Assembly (NCBI GenBank): GCA_036391875.1
Contig: DASVZA010000022.1
Location: 1 to 64,000, forward strand
From: Parasulfuritortus sp036391875
Lineage (GTDB): Bacteria; Pseudomonadota; Gammaproteobacteria; Burkholderiales; Thiobacillaceae
DNA length: 64,000 bases
Direction of reading: 5' to 3'
A program made the translations under genes and the position numbers. Below the pieces are notes generated by a model that did not search any database, was not told the DNA's origin, and saw only the letters and a program-made list of their open reading frames with translations. Positions 42,465 to 52,707 of the stretch are shown in pieces. How positions within the stretch are numbered: the stretch's first letter is position 1; each line of letters starts with the position of its first letter.

Positions 42465-43420
42465 GCCGCGCACCGACCGCCGCCGTCGAACCGAGCCGGG
42501 AGCGCCTCGGCAATCCGCTGCTGCGCTATTTCCTGGCCACCCGGCCGGCCTTTCTCACCATCACCCTGGTCGGCGTGCTGCTCGGCTTTGCCACCGCCTG
42601 GCACTCGGGGGTGCCGTTCAGCGGCCTCGATGCCGCCGTCACCCTGCTGTTGGCACTGCTGGCCCATGCCGGGGTCAACGTCCTGAACGACTACTACGAC
42701 CACCTGAACGGCACCGATGCGGTCAATTCCGACCGGCTGTTTCCGTTCACCGGCGGTTCCCGCTTCATCCAGAACGGCGTGCTGAGCCCGCGCCAGACCC
42801 TGCTCTTCGGCCTGCTGTTGTTCCTGGCCGTGATGCTGGGCGGGCAATGGCTGCTCGGCCGGGCCGGGCCGGGTCTGCTCTGGATCGGACTGGGCGGGCT
42901 GTTCATCGGCTGGGCCTATTCCGCGCCGCCCCTGCAGCTCAACAGCCGGGGCCTGGGCGAACTCTGCGTCGCGGCCGGCTTCCTGCTCATCGTGGCCGGT
43001 GCCGATTTCGTCCAGCGCCACGTCTTCGCGTCCACCGCCTGGCTGATCGGCCTGCCATATGCCCTGATGGTGACCAACATCCTGTACATCAACCAGTTCC
43101 CCGACCGCGCCGCCGACCTGGCCGTGGGCAAGCGCCATTGGGTGACCCGGTTGGCGCCGGAACGGGCGGCCCACGGCTACGGCCTGATCCTGCTGCTGGC
43201 GGCCGGCTGGCTGCTGGGCCTGGTGGCGTCCGGCACCCTGCCGGCCTGGAGCCTGATCGTCCTGCTGGCCGTCCTGCCGGCCTTCCGGGCCGCGATCGAT
43301 CTGCGCCGGTTCGCCGACCAGCCCCGTCAACTGGCCAATGCCATCCGCGCCACCATCGTTGCGGCCCACCTGCTGGCGGTCCTGTTGGCCGTCAGCCTCA
43401 TCCTGGATCGATTCCTATGA
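42461..43420 (+). CDS. UbiA-family prenyltransferase (MenA-like)
   Basis: A 319-residue membrane enzyme with eight to nine spans. The first Asp-rich motif is NDYYDHLNGTD (N-D-x-x-D) and the second is NQFPDRAADLAVGKRHW. It resembles 1,4-dihydroxy-2-naphthoate prenyltransferase or a UbiA relative, which attaches an isoprenoid chain to an aromatic ring. GTG start overlapping ruvC (GTGA), and the stop overlaps the ruvA ATG. Such placement between ruvC and ruvA is unusual. Whether the organism makes menaquinone cannot be told from this window. Confidence 0.85.
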   Translation: MSRAPTAAVEPSRERLGNPLLRYFLATRPAFLTITLVGVLLGFATAWHSGVPFSGLDAAVTLLLALLAHAGVNVLNDYYDHLNGTDAVNSDRLFPFTGGSRFIQNGVLSPRQTLLFGLLLFLAVMLGGQWLLGRAGPGLLWIGLGGLFIGWAYSAPPLQLNSRGLGELCVAAGFLLIVAGADFVQRHVFASTAWLIGLPYALMVTNILYINQFPDRAADLAVGKRHWVTRLAPERAAHGYGLILLLAAGWLLGLVASGTLPAWSLIVLLAVLPAFRAAIDLRRFADQPRQLANAIRATIVAAHLLAVLLAVSLILDRFL

Positions 43421-43992
43421 TCGGACGATTGACCGGCACACTGCTGGAAAAGCAGCCCCCCCAGATCCTGATCGACGTGCACGGCGTCGGCTACGAGGTC
43501 GACGTGCCGATGAGCACTTTCTACAACCTGCCGGCGCTGGGCGAGAAGGTCGCGCTGCACACCCATTTCAGCGTGCGCGAGGATGCCCAGCAGCTTTACG
43601 GCTTTCTCACCGGCAAGGAGCGGGAAGTGTTCCGCACCCTGATCAAGATCAGCGGGGTCGGGCCGAAGCTGGCCCTGTCGGTGCTGTCCGGCATGAGTGT
43701 CGACGAACTGGCCCAGGCCGTCGCCATGCAGGAGACTGGCCGGTTAGTGAAGGTGCCCGGCGTCGGCAAGAAGACCGCCGAGCGGCTGTTGCTGGAACTG
43801 AAGGGCAAGCTGGCCGACGCCCTGCCGACCGTCGCCGGCAGTTCCGCCACGGTCGCCCACGACGCCCTCAATGCCCTGATGGCGCTGGGCTACAGCGACA
43901 AGGAAGCCCTGCCGGCGCTGAAGCAGTTGCCGGACGACCTGAGCCTGGAGGAAAGCATCCGCCAGGCATTGAAGTTATTGGCCAAGAAATAA
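43417..43992 (+). CDS. ruvA: Holliday junction branch-migration protein RuvA
   Basis: A 191-residue DNA-binding protein. The N-terminal OB domain starts MIGRLTGTLLEK. Two helix-hairpin-helix segments follow (ISGVGPKLALSVLSG and VPGVGKKTAERLLLELKG), then a C-terminal RuvB-binding domain. The ATG overlaps the prenyltransferase TGA, and the stop is directly followed by the ruvB ATG. Confidence 0.96.
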   Translation: MIGRLTGTLLEKQPPQILIDVHGVGYEVDVPMSTFYNLPALGEKVALHTHFSVREDAQQLYGFLTGKEREVFRTLIKISGVGPKLALSVLSGMSVDELAQAVAMQETGRLVKVPGVGKKTAERLLLELKGKLADALPTVAGSSATVAHDALNALMALGYSDKEALPALKQLPDDLSLEESIRQALKLLAKK

Positions 43993-45022
<1,030 letters not shown>

Positions 45023-45030
<8 letters not shown>

Positions 45031-45427
45031 ACCGGGCTTCGTCTGGCCCGTCCGGGTCTACTGGGAAGACACCGACGCCGGCGGCGTGGTCTATTACGCC
45101 AACTACCTGAAGTTCCTCGAACGCGCCCGTACCGAATGGCTGCGCAAGCTCGACATCCACCAGACGGAACTTGCCGAGCGCGAGGGAGTCTTGTTTGTGG
45201 TGCGGCGGGTAGAGGCGGACTACCTGCGCCCGGCCCGTTTCGACGACGCGCTGGCCGTGTTCTGCTGGCTGCGCGTGCTCGGCCGCGCCAGCCTGGAGAT
45301 GGAACAGGCGGTGATGCGCGAGGACGAAATCCTGCTGACGGCACGGGTCAAGGTGGCCTGTGTCGGTGCCGAGTCGTTTCGGCCGGCTAAAATTCCCGAC
45401 CATATTCTCGAAAGATTCGTGAACTAA
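45023..45427 (+). CDS. ybgC: Tol-Pal-associated acyl-CoA thioesterase YbgC
   Basis: A 134-residue hot-dog-fold thioesterase. YWEDTDAGGVVYYANYLKFLERARTEW contains the catalytic Asp. The family hydrolyses acyl-CoA or acyl-ACP and is the usual first gene of tol-pal operons, perhaps acting on phospholipid metabolism. Its stop is directly followed by tolQ. Confidence 0.94.
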
Positions 45428-46105
45428 ATGGAACTGACCCAAGACCTGTCCTTCATTGCACTCATCCAGCATGCCAGCTGGGTGGTCAAGATCATCCTGC
45501 TGTTGCTGCTGGGCGCCTCGTTCGTCTCCTGGTGGATCATCTTCGTCAAGCTGTTCAGCCTCGGCCGGGAAATGCGCGAAGCGGAACAATTCGAAAAAGC
45601 GTTCTGGAGCGGCGGCTTCCAGGAGATCGTCAAGCGGGTCAGCAACGTGACCCGCGCGAGCAGCATGGAAGAGGTGTTCCGCTCCGGCTACCGCGAGTTG
45701 TCCAAACTCAAGCACCAGCCCGGCGTCGCGCCGGACAGCGTGGTCGAGAGCGTGCGGCGGGCCATGCGGGCCAGCTACCAGCGCGAGATGGACAAGCTCG
45801 AGGCGCATCTGCAGTTTCTCGCCACGGTCGGCTCCGTGTCGCCGTACATCGGCCTGTTCGGCACCGTGTGGGGCATCATGAACGCCTTCCGCGGCCTGTC
45901 CAACGTGGCCCAGACCACCCTGGCCCAGGTCGCGCCCGGCATCGCCGAGGCCCTGGTCGCGACTGCGATCGGCCTGTTCGCCGCCATCCCGGCGGTGGTC
46001 GCCTACAACAACTTCACCCACAAGCTGGACCGTCTGGCCAACCGCTTCGACGTGTTCATGGAAGAGTTTTCCAACCTGCTGCAACGGGAAGCGTACAAAT
46101 CATGA
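45428..46105 (+). CDS. tolQ: Tol-Pal proton channel subunit TolQ
   Basis: A 225-residue inner-membrane protein with three spans (first at ASWVVKIILLLLLGASFVSWWIIF; then SPYIGLFGTVWGIMNAFRGL, and ALVATAIGLFAAIPAVVAYN). It is the MotA/ExbB-type channel that energises TolA for outer-membrane constriction during division. It overlaps tolR by four bases. Confidence 0.96.
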   Translation: MELTQDLSFIALIQHASWVVKIILLLLLGASFVSWWIIFVKLFSLGREMREAEQFEKAFWSGGFQEIVKRVSNVTRASSMEEVFRSGYRELSKLKHQPGVAPDSVVESVRRAMRASYQREMDKLEAHLQFLATVGSVSPYIGLFGTVWGIMNAFRGLSNVAQTTLAQVAPGIAEALVATAIGLFAAIPAVVAYNNFTHKLDRLANRFDVFMEEFSNLLQREAYKS

Positions 46106-46521
46106 TTCACCAGCGGCCCCGGCGGGCCATGAGCCAGATCAACGTCGTGCCCTACATCGACGTCATGCTGGTATTGCTGATCATCTTCATGGTTACCGCC
46201 CCGTTCATCAACCCGTCCCAGGTCGAGTTGCCCAGCATCGGCAAGAGCAGCCAGGCGCCGGCTGCGCCGCTCGAGGTGGTGATCCGGCACGATGGCTCGC
46301 TGCTGCTGCGCGACCGCGGCAAGCCGGAAGCGGGCGAGCAGATCAGCGAGGCCGAATTGCCGGACGCCATCCGGCGCCGACGTGACGTGAAGACCGACCA
46401 GGCCGTGGTCATCTCGGCCGACAAGTCGGTGCGCTATGAAGCGGTGATGCGGGTGATGGACAGCCTGCAGCGCCTCGGCGTGCCCCGTGTCGGCCTGCTG
46501 GTGAAGCCTGCCCAGACGTGA
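46102..46521 (+). CDS. tolR: Tol-Pal proton channel subunit TolR
   Basis: A 139-residue protein with one N-terminal span containing the conserved aspartate (INVVPYIDVMLVLLIIFMV) and a periplasmic domain. The ATG overlaps the tolQ stop (ATGA), and the end overlaps the tolA GTG. Confidence 0.95.
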   Translation: MIHQRPRRAMSQINVVPYIDVMLVLLIIFMVTAPFINPSQVELPSIGKSSQAPAAPLEVVIRHDGSLLLRDRGKPEAGEQISEAELPDAIRRRRDVKTDQAVVISADKSVRYEAVMRVMDSLQRLGVPRVGLLVKPAQT

Positions 46522-47372
46522 CGCGGGAAACTTCGTCCGACCGTTATCTAGCCGGTGCGTTGGCCGCACTGGTGCATCTGCTGCTGTTCGTCGTGCTCGT
46601 CTTCAGCCTGTCGTGGAAGCGCCTTCCGGACGAGCCGGTCTATGCAGACTTGTGGCGTGCCTTGCCGTCGCCCCATGCCGTCGTCAGGCCGGAACCTGCG
46701 CCGGTGCCCAAGCCGGTCGAAAAGCCGATTGCCCCGCCGCCCAAACCCTTGCCGCCACCGCCCAAGCCGGTGAATGAGGTCAAGAAGCCGGACATCGCGC
46801 TCAAGGCGGCGAAAAAGCGGGCCGAGGAGCAAAAGCAGGAAGAAGAGGAAAAGCGCCAGCGCCTGGCCCAGGCGCTGCAGCAGGCCGAAAAGGAACGCGT
46901 GGCGCAAGAGGCGAAACAGCTGCAAGCTCGGCTGGCCCAGGAGCGCCAGGCGGCCGAGCAGCAGAAGCAGGCCCAGGAAAAGGCACGCAAGAATCTGGAC
47001 CAGTTGCTGAACCAGCAGATGAACCAGGAACTTAACCAGGAAAGCCAGGCCATACGGCAAGATATCCAGAGCAAGGCGCGCTCGAAGGAGATGGCGGATT
47101 ACGTGAACCGTATCCGGCAGAAGATTCGCGGCTTGGTGCGGATTCCGCCCAACATCCAGGGCAACCCGGAAGTGGTTTATCGAGTCGATCTGTTGCCGGA
47201 CGGCGAAGTGGTCCGGGTTACCCAGGTCAGTTCCAGCCGGCAGCCGGCCTACGACCAGGAAGTGGAGCGGGCGATCTGGAAGGCCAGCCCTTTGCCGCTG
47301 CCCCCGGACCGGGATGCGGCTGCCGCCTTCCGCAACGGCTTGGAGTTGAGGTTCAGGCCCCACGAGAATTGA
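46518..47372 (+). CDS. tolA: TolA, trans-envelope linker
   Basis: A 284-residue protein with an N-terminal span (LVHLLLFVVLVFSLSW), a Pro-rich stretch (about 60-85), and a long Lys/Glu/Gln-rich helix (about 90-185). The C-terminal TonB-like domain begins around YVNRIRQKIRGLVRIP. It is shorter than E. coli TolA because the central helix is short. The start is GTG inside the tolR end. Confidence 0.94.
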   Translation: MTRETSSDRYLAGALAALVHLLLFVVLVFSLSWKRLPDEPVYADLWRALPSPHAVVRPEPAPVPKPVEKPIAPPPKPLPPPPKPVNEVKKPDIALKAAKKRAEEQKQEEEEKRQRLAQALQQAEKERVAQEAKQLQARLAQERQAAEQQKQAQEKARKNLDQLLNQQMNQELNQESQAIRQDIQSKARSKEMADYVNRIRQKIRGLVRIPPNIQGNPEVVYRVDLLPDGEVVRVTQVSSSRQPAYDQEVERAIWKASPLPLPPDRDAAAAFRNGLELRFRPHEN

Positions 47373-47498
47373 CATGCGCCCGAGATGTTGGCGAGCATGA
47401 CCGCACGGAGTCGTGGCTCGCCGGGGTGATTCGGGTGCGAGACAAAGATGTAACCGGAGGCGGTTAGAGTTTCCGCCCATCTTAAAGGTGTTGATTGC

Positions 47499-48788
47499 AT
47501 GTCCAAGTTTGCAAGACTGTTCGTTGTTTTTGGTTTGACGCTGGTCGCACTGCTGCCCGGCTATGCCCGGGCCGGCCTGAGCATCGAGATCGTGGGCGGC
47601 GCCGCTAGCCGGATTCCGATCGCGATCGCGCCTTTCCTGCCGGCCGGTGCGCAAGGCGACGATCCGGCCAAGGTGGTGCGCAGCGATCTGCAGAACAGCG
47701 GCATGTTCTCCCTGGCCGATTCGACCGGCTTGGGCGTGCCGGGCGAGGCGCAGACCGTACTCTATCCCCAATGGCGGACACGGGGTGCCGATGCCCTGGT
47801 GGTCGGTCAGGTGATCAAGATGCCGGATGGCCGCTTGAATGTCCGCTTTCGTCTCTATGACGTGATTCGGCAGACCCAGTTGGCCGGCTTCAGCTACCTG
47901 ATTCCGGCCAACAAGCTGCGGGCGACCGCGCACAGGATTTCCGATGTCATCTACGAGAAGCTGACCGGCGTGCCCGGCAACTTCGGCGGCCGCATCGCTT
48001 TCGTCCTGAAACACAAGGGACGTTATGAATTGCAGGTGGCCGACGCCGACGGCTACGACAACGTTATGGTGATGCGCTCGCCCGAGCCGGTCCTGTCGCC
48101 GGTCTGGTCGCCCGACGGGACCCGGCTGGCCTATGTCTCCTTCGAACGCAAGCGGCCGGTCGTCTTCGTCCAGAATCTGGCCACCGGCCGGCGCATCGCC
48201 GTGGCGCATTTCCCCGGCTCCAACTCGGCGCCGGCCTGGTCGCCCGACGGCAAGAAGCTGGCCGTGGTCCTGTCCAAGGACTCCTCGGCGCAGATCTATC
48301 TCATCGGTGCGGAAGGCGGCGCGCCGACCCGCCTGACCCGAAGCGGGGCGCTGGATACCGAGCCGGCCTTCAGCCCGGACGGCAACTGGATCTATTTCAC
48401 CTCGGACCGGGGCGGCACTCCCCAGATCTATCGCATGCGTTCGAGCGGCGGCAGCGCGAGCCGGATCACCTTCGACGGAAGCTACAACGTATCGCCGAAT
48501 CCGTCTCCGGATGGGCGTTACCTTGCCTTCGTCCATCAGGGCAGCGATGGTTTCCACATCGCGGTCATGGAACTGGCTACCGGCCAGACCCAGATCCTGA
48601 CCGACGGCCCGTCGGACGAATACCCGCATTTTGCGCCGAACAGCCGTTCGATCCTCTATTCCGCTCACGAAGGCGGCAGGGAAGTGTTGGCCGAGGTCAG
48701 CGTCGACGGCAGCGTCAAACAGCGTCTGTCGATTCCCGGCGATTTGCGCGAACCGTCTTGGGCTCCGGCGCATTTTGATTTAAATTAA
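47499..48788 (+). CDS. tolB: TolB, periplasmic beta-propeller protein
   Basis: A 429-residue protein with a signal peptide (ends YARA). The N-terminal domain follows (SIEIVGGAASRIPIAIAPF), then six propeller blades with repeated SPDG motifs (VWSPDGTRLAYVSFE; AWSPDGKKLAVVLS; FSPDGNWIYFTSD). It binds Pal and TolA partners. The 126-base gap before it may hold an internal promoter. Confidence 0.97.
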   Translation: MSKFARLFVVFGLTLVALLPGYARAGLSIEIVGGAASRIPIAIAPFLPAGAQGDDPAKVVRSDLQNSGMFSLADSTGLGVPGEAQTVLYPQWRTRGADALVVGQVIKMPDGRLNVRFRLYDVIRQTQLAGFSYLIPANKLRATAHRISDVIYEKLTGVPGNFGGRIAFVLKHKGRYELQVADADGYDNVMVMRSPEPVLSPVWSPDGTRLAYVSFERKRPVVFVQNLATGRRIAVAHFPGSNSAPAWSPDGKKLAVVLSKDSSAQIYLIGAEGGAPTRLTRSGALDTEPAFSPDGNWIYFTSDRGGTPQIYRMRSSGGSASRITFDGSYNVSPNPSPDGRYLAFVHQGSDGFHIAVMELATGQTQILTDGPSDEYPHFAPNSRSILYSAHEGGREVLAEVSVDGSVKQRLSIPGDLREPSWAPAHFDLN

Positions 48789-48880
48789 GGCTCGCTGCGG
48801 TCTCGGTTTTGTCATCAAAGAGCAATATCGAGTAGTGATAAATAGCCTTCCCAACCCATAACCCGAATCAGGAGAGCTTG

Positions 48881-49474
48881 ATGAAAAACCTTACTTTGAT
48901 CAGTTTGCTGGTTGCCAGTGTGCTGCTGACCGCCTGCGGCACTACCGAGACGAAGGCTCCCATCGAAGAGAAGAGCGCCACCCCGACCGCACCTGCTGCG
49001 CCGACCGGCCCGCAAGTCGAGACCCATGGCCTGGCGCCCGGTGCCCAGGATCAATCCGAGCCGCTGTCCGGCGGCAATTCCCAAGTCGTCGGTGTGGATG
49101 CCGCCGGTGCCGCCATGCTCAAGGACCCCAACAACATCCTGTCCAAGCGCATCATCTACTTCGATTTCGACAAGTCCAGCATCAAGCCCGAGTACCAGCC
49201 CTTGATCTCCGCCCATGCCGCCTTCCTGAAGAAATATCCCCAGGCCAAGGTCGTGCTGCAGGGCAATACCGACGAGCGCGGTAGCCGGGAATACAACATG
49301 GCCCTGGGCCAGCGTCGTGCCGACAGCGTGAAGCAGGCGCTCTCCGTCCTGGGTGTGCAGGCCGATCAGATGGAAACCATCAGCTTCGGCGAAGAGAAGC
49401 CGGCGGCCGAAGGGCATGACGAAGCGGCCTGGAAACAGAACCGCCGCACCGAAATCCACTACCAAGGCGAATAA
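48881..49474 (+). CDS. pal: Peptidoglycan-associated lipoprotein Pal
   Basis: A 197-residue outer-membrane lipoprotein. The lipobox is LLTAC. The OmpA-like domain contains IIYFDFDKSSIKPEYQPLI and the peptidoglycan-binding NTDERGSREYNMALGQRRA. The ATG at 48881 follows GGAGAG. It is coupled with cpoB five bases downstream. Confidence 0.97.
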   Translation: MKNLTLISLLVASVLLTACGTTETKAPIEEKSATPTAPAAPTGPQVETHGLAPGAQDQSEPLSGGNSQVVGVDAAGAAMLKDPNNILSKRIIYFDFDKSSIKPEYQPLISAHAAFLKKYPQAKVVLQGNTDERGSREYNMALGQRRADSVKQALSVLGVQADQMETISFGEEKPAAEGHDEAAWKQNRRTEIHYQGE

Positions 49475-49479
49475 GCGCG

Positions 49480-50283
49480 ATGCGACGTATTGTTGCGGGC
49501 ATGTCGCTGTTGCTCCTGTCCCTGGGGGCGGCAGCGGATTCGTCCTCCTCGGCCAATCCGGACGACAAGTGTTTCCAGGCGCTGCAATCGCGCATGGATG
49601 ACTTGTCCGGCCGGATGTCCAAGCTGGAGGATCAGGCGGGCAGCCAGGGCGTCCTGAGTCTGCTCAACCAGTTGGAAACGTTGGAGGCCGAGGTGGCCAG
49701 GTTGCGCGGCAACCTGGAAGAGTTGTCCCACCAGCAGCAATTGGCCGACAAGCGTCAGAAGGATGTCTTGGCGGACTTCGATGCCCGCATCAAAGAAAAC
49801 CATGATTTGCTGACGCGCGGAGACGCGCAGGCCGCTCCCGCCGCGGGAGCGGCGGACACGGGAGCGGCGAGTGCGTCTCCGGCGGCTGCGACGCCGGAGG
49901 CCGACCAGGAGGCTGAAACCAAGGCCTACGAAGCGGCGTTCAATCTGGTCAAATCGGCCGATTACAAGGCGGCGGTACCCGCCTTCAACAGTTTCCTGAA
50001 GCAACACCCCAAAGGCAACCTGGCCGGCAATGCCACTTACTGGCTGGGACTGTCCTATTACTCGCTGGGCAATTACAAGGATGCCGTGGCCACCCAGCAA
50101 CGGCTCGTGAAGGATTATCCCCAGCACACCAAGGTGCCCGACGCCATGGTCAGCATGGCCCGCGCCTATATCCAGCTGGGCGAGATGGATAAGGCCAACC
50201 AGATTCTGAGTCAGGTCATCGCCAAATACCCGACCAGCCAGTCGGCCGAAATGGCCAAGAAAATCCAATCGTTGTTGAAGTGA
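49480..50283 (+). CDS. cpoB: Cell division coordinator CpoB (YbgF)
   Basis: A 267-residue periplasmic protein with a signal peptide (ends GAAADS). The N-terminal coiled coil (residues 30-105; LNQLETLEAEVARLRGNLEE) promotes trimerisation. An Ala/Pro linker follows, and the C-terminal TPR repeats run from about 145 (YEAAFNLVKSADYKAAVPAF, ATYWLGLSYYSLGNYKDAV). It coordinates Tol-Pal with peptidoglycan synthesis. Confidence 0.95.
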   Translation: MRRIVAGMSLLLLSLGAAADSSSSANPDDKCFQALQSRMDDLSGRMSKLEDQAGSQGVLSLLNQLETLEAEVARLRGNLEELSHQQQLADKRQKDVLADFDARIKENHDLLTRGDAQAAPAAGAADTGAASASPAAATPEADQEAETKAYEAAFNLVKSADYKAAVPAFNSFLKQHPKGNLAGNATYWLGLSYYSLGNYKDAVATQQRLVKDYPQHTKVPDAMVSMARAYIQLGEMDKANQILSQVIAKYPTSQSAEMAKKIQSLLK

Positions 50284-50290
50284 TTCCATC

Positions 50291-50938
50291 TTGACGGACC
50301 GGCGCTTGCGCATCAGCGAGATATTTTTCTCGCTGCAGGGAGAAGGTCTCCGCGTCGGCCTGCCCACGGTATTCGTGCGCCTGACCGGCTGCCCGCTGCG
50401 CTGCGGCTATTGCGACACGACCTACGCCTTCCAGGGCGGCCAGTGGCTGGAGATCGGCGAGATACTGGCCGCGGTGGCCGGACATCCGACCCGCCACGTG
50501 ACGGTGACGGGCGGCGAGCCTCTCGCCCAGAAGGCCTGCCTCGATCTGATGAGCGCATTGTGCGATGCCGGTTATGACGTTTCGCTGGAAACCAGTGGTG
50601 CCTTGCCGATCGAAGCCGTGGATTCCAGGGTGTCGCGCATCGTCGACGTGAAGACGCCGGGCTCGGGCGAGGTCGATCGCAACCTATGGGCCAACCTCGA
50701 CCTGCTGACCGACAAGGACGAGGTCAAATTCGTGCTGGTGGATGAGGCCGATTACCATTGGGCGACCGACATCGTGGCCCGTTACCAGATTGCATCGCGT
50801 TGCGAAGTCCTGTTTTCCGTGGCGCACGGCCAGTTGCAACACCGCGATCTGGCCGAATGGATACTGCGCGACGGTTTGCCGGTGCGTCTGCAGATCCAGT
50901 TGCACAAGCTGCTGTGGGGCGAGGAAAAAGGACGATGA
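50291..50938 (+). CDS. queE: 7-carboxy-7-deazaguanine synthase QueE
   Basis: A 215-residue radical-SAM enzyme in queuosine synthesis. The iron-sulfur motif is CPLRCGYC and the glycine-rich SAM site is VTGGEPLAQ. The start is TTG at 50291, seven bases after cpoB, chosen because ISEIFFSLQGEG is at the expected family position. Position after cpoB is the usual one. Confidence 0.94.
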   Translation: MTDRRLRISEIFFSLQGEGLRVGLPTVFVRLTGCPLRCGYCDTTYAFQGGQWLEIGEILAAVAGHPTRHVTVTGGEPLAQKACLDLMSALCDAGYDVSLETSGALPIEAVDSRVSRIVDVKTPGSGEVDRNLWANLDLLTDKDEVKFVLVDEADYHWATDIVARYQIASRCEVLFSVAHGQLQHRDLAEWILRDGLPVRLQIQLHKLLWGEEKGR

Positions 50939-50984
50939 ATGGTCGATCGCCAGTGCGGTCCGGTTTGTTACAGCAAGGATTGAT

Positions 50985-51710
50985 ATGAGCGGATCGGATA
51001 TCGGGCAGCGCGACCAGGGACAGCGCAAGGCCGTGGTGCTTCTCTCGGGCGGCTTGGATTCGGCCACGGCCCTGGCGGTGGCCAGGGACAAGGGCTTCGA
51101 ATGCTATGCCCTGAGCGTCGACTACGGCCAGCGCCATGTCTCCGAGTTGAACGCCGCGCGTGCCGTGGCCAGCCAGATGGGTGCCAAGGAGCACCGTGTC
51201 GCCCATCTGGATATCGGCCAGTTCGGCGGTTCGGCGCTGACTGATTCGAATATGGCGGTGCCGACCACGCCGACCGAGGGCATTCCTTCCACCTACGTGC
51301 CGGCCCGCAATACGGTCATGCTGGCCCTTGCCCTCGGTTGGGCCGAGGTGCTCGACGCCGATGCAATCTTCATCGGCGTCAATGCGGTCGATTATTCCGG
51401 CTATCCGGATTGCCGGCCGGAATTCATCGCGGCCTTCGGGCAACTGGCCAACCTGGCGACCAAAAGAGCGGTGGAGGGGCACCCGATCACCATTGAGGCG
51501 CCGCTCATGCATTTGACCAAGGCCGACATCATCCGGCTTGGCGTAGGATTGGGCGTGGACTATGGCTTGACGGTGTCCTGTTACCAGGCGGACGAGCAAG
51601 GTCGAGCCTGCGGAGTGTGCGATTCCTGCCGCTTCCGAAGGCAGGGTTTCAAGGAAGCCGGCGTCACGGACCCGACCCAGTATCAATCAGGGGTTTCAGC
51701 GCATTCTTAG
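50985..51710 (+). CDS. queC: 7-cyano-7-deazaguanine synthase QueC
   Basis: A 241-residue enzyme that makes preQ0 from CDG with ATP and ammonia. The PP-loop is VVLLSGGLDSAT and the zinc-site cysteines are in SCYQADEQGRACGVCDSC. The ATG at 50985 follows AAGGA. It works with QueE for the tRNA nucleoside queuosine. Confidence 0.95.
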   Translation: MSGSDIGQRDQGQRKAVVLLSGGLDSATALAVARDKGFECYALSVDYGQRHVSELNAARAVASQMGAKEHRVAHLDIGQFGGSALTDSNMAVPTTPTEGIPSTYVPARNTVMLALALGWAEVLDADAIFIGVNAVDYSGYPDCRPEFIAAFGQLANLATKRAVEGHPITIEAPLMHLTKADIIRLGVGLGVDYGLTVSCYQADEQGRACGVCDSCRFRRQGFKEAGVTDPTQYQSGVSAHS

Positions 51711-51753
51711 TTGACTCGGCAAGGCCGAGTTGCGATAATCCCGTCCCTTTCGC

Positions 51754-51829
51754 GGGTGGTTAGCTCAGCCGGTAGAGCAGCGGACTTTTAATCCGTTGGT
51801 CGTGGGTTCGAATCCCCCACCACCCACCA
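51754..51829 (+). tRNA. tRNA-Lys (anticodon TTT)
   Basis: A 76-base cloverleaf with encoded CCA. The acceptor stem GGGTGGT (51754-51760) pairs with ACCACCC (51819-51825), followed by A and CCA (51827-51829). The D-loop TAGCTCAGCCGGTAGAGCA, the anticodon loop CTTTTAA and T-loop GTTCGAATC are standard. Anticodon TTT reads AAA and AAG. A bidirectional terminator follows directly. Confidence 0.97.
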
Positions 51830-51831
51830 AT

Positions 51832-51865
51832 AAAAAAGGCCTGCATCTTGGATGCAGGCCTTTTT
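51832..51865. terminator. Bidirectional terminator after tRNA-Lys
   Basis: GGCCTGCATC (51838-51847) pairs with GATGCAGGCC (51851-51860) over TTG, flanked by A and T runs on the two sides, so it can stop transcription either way. Confidence 0.93.
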
Positions 51866-51888
51866 CTTTGTTCGGCGTTCAAAACAAC

Positions 51889-51911
51889 AAAGCGCCCGAC
51901 AGGGCGCTTTT
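51889..51911. terminator. Second hairpin, terminator of the PEP-CTERM gene
   Basis: AAAGCGCCC (51889-51897) and GGGCGCTTT (51902-51910) form a nine-base-pair stem with loop GACA. It lies downstream of the minus-strand gene, and T or A runs on each side allow bidirectional use. Confidence 0.82.
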
Positions 51912-51941
51912 GCATGCTGAGTCGTCGGACGGCGAGAGTGC

Positions 51942-52571
51942 TTAGACCTTCTTGCGACTGGACAACATGGTAAAGCCGAGCAGTGCGGAACCGAACAGCC
52001 AGGCCGCGGCGGGCAGTGGCACAGGGCTAGGGGTGTTAACGTAGGAATCCGAAGTGCCACCATTAATGCCCTGGACATGGAGTCCAACCCTCAAGCCACC
52101 GGATCCCAATGCCGCCAGAATGTCATTGAACGTCTCGTTAGGGGTCAGGCTGGCAACAAGCGTAAGCCACTCGTTATTGGTGTTGATGCCGTTAGCCGTA
52201 TTGCCGCCGTGCGGGCTGGTAGAGCTGAAAGAATAATTAGTGGTGAAGTTGATGCCGCTTGAACCGGGCAAGTTGGCCGGGTTGGCACCGGAGGTAAACG
52301 AGACGCCGCTTGAAGAGCCTTGAATGCCGATTGACTCAAACAGATTCGGCGCATCGAAGTAGATGGCGGTAATGGATGAAGGTGCGCCGATATCGTTCGT
52401 GAATTTGAACAGGGCGTTGCTGCCGCTTTGCGTCACTTCCATGTCCAACTGGTTGCCGATGTCGGTCGTGTTGCTGGTGAGTTGATAAAAAGAATAGGTC
52501 GATGCATGGGCAACAGAACTCAATATAGAAAAGGTAAGCGCTGCGCCGAGGGCAAATGGCTTGAGTTTCAT
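51942..52571 (-). CDS. PEP-CTERM-sorted exported protein (VPLPA type)
   Basis: A 209-residue protein with a signal peptide (ends VAHAS). The mature part is Ser/Thr/Asn/Gly-rich and low in charge. The sorting signal PVPLPAAAWLFGSALLG with a final SSRKK is near the C terminus. This is the VPLPA variant of PEP-CTERM, anchored and processed by an exosortase and usually tied to exopolysaccharide. No exosortase or polysaccharide locus is nearby. The composition (more T and A) differs somewhat from neighbours. Confidence 0.88.
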   Translation of the reverse strand: MKLKPFALGAALTFSILSSVAHASTYSFYQLTSNTTDIGNQLDMEVTQSGSNALFKFTNDIGAPSSITAIYFDAPNLFESIGIQGSSSGVSFTSGANPANLPGSSGINFTTNYSFSSTSPHGGNTANGINTNNEWLTLVASLTPNETFNDILAALGSGGLRVGLHVQGINGGTSDSYVNTPSPVPLPAAAWLFGSALLGFTMLSSRKKV

Positions 52572-52707
52572 GTGAGTTCCCTTGCTTTATCCAGTCGATG
52601 GTCCGGATTTTAGGCTGGGCAGGATTTGTCACAATGGCCCGATAGGACTAATAGCCTACCTCTCTCCTCTGCGATCACCCTGTTGGAAGGGCTTGCCTGT
52701 TTTGGTC

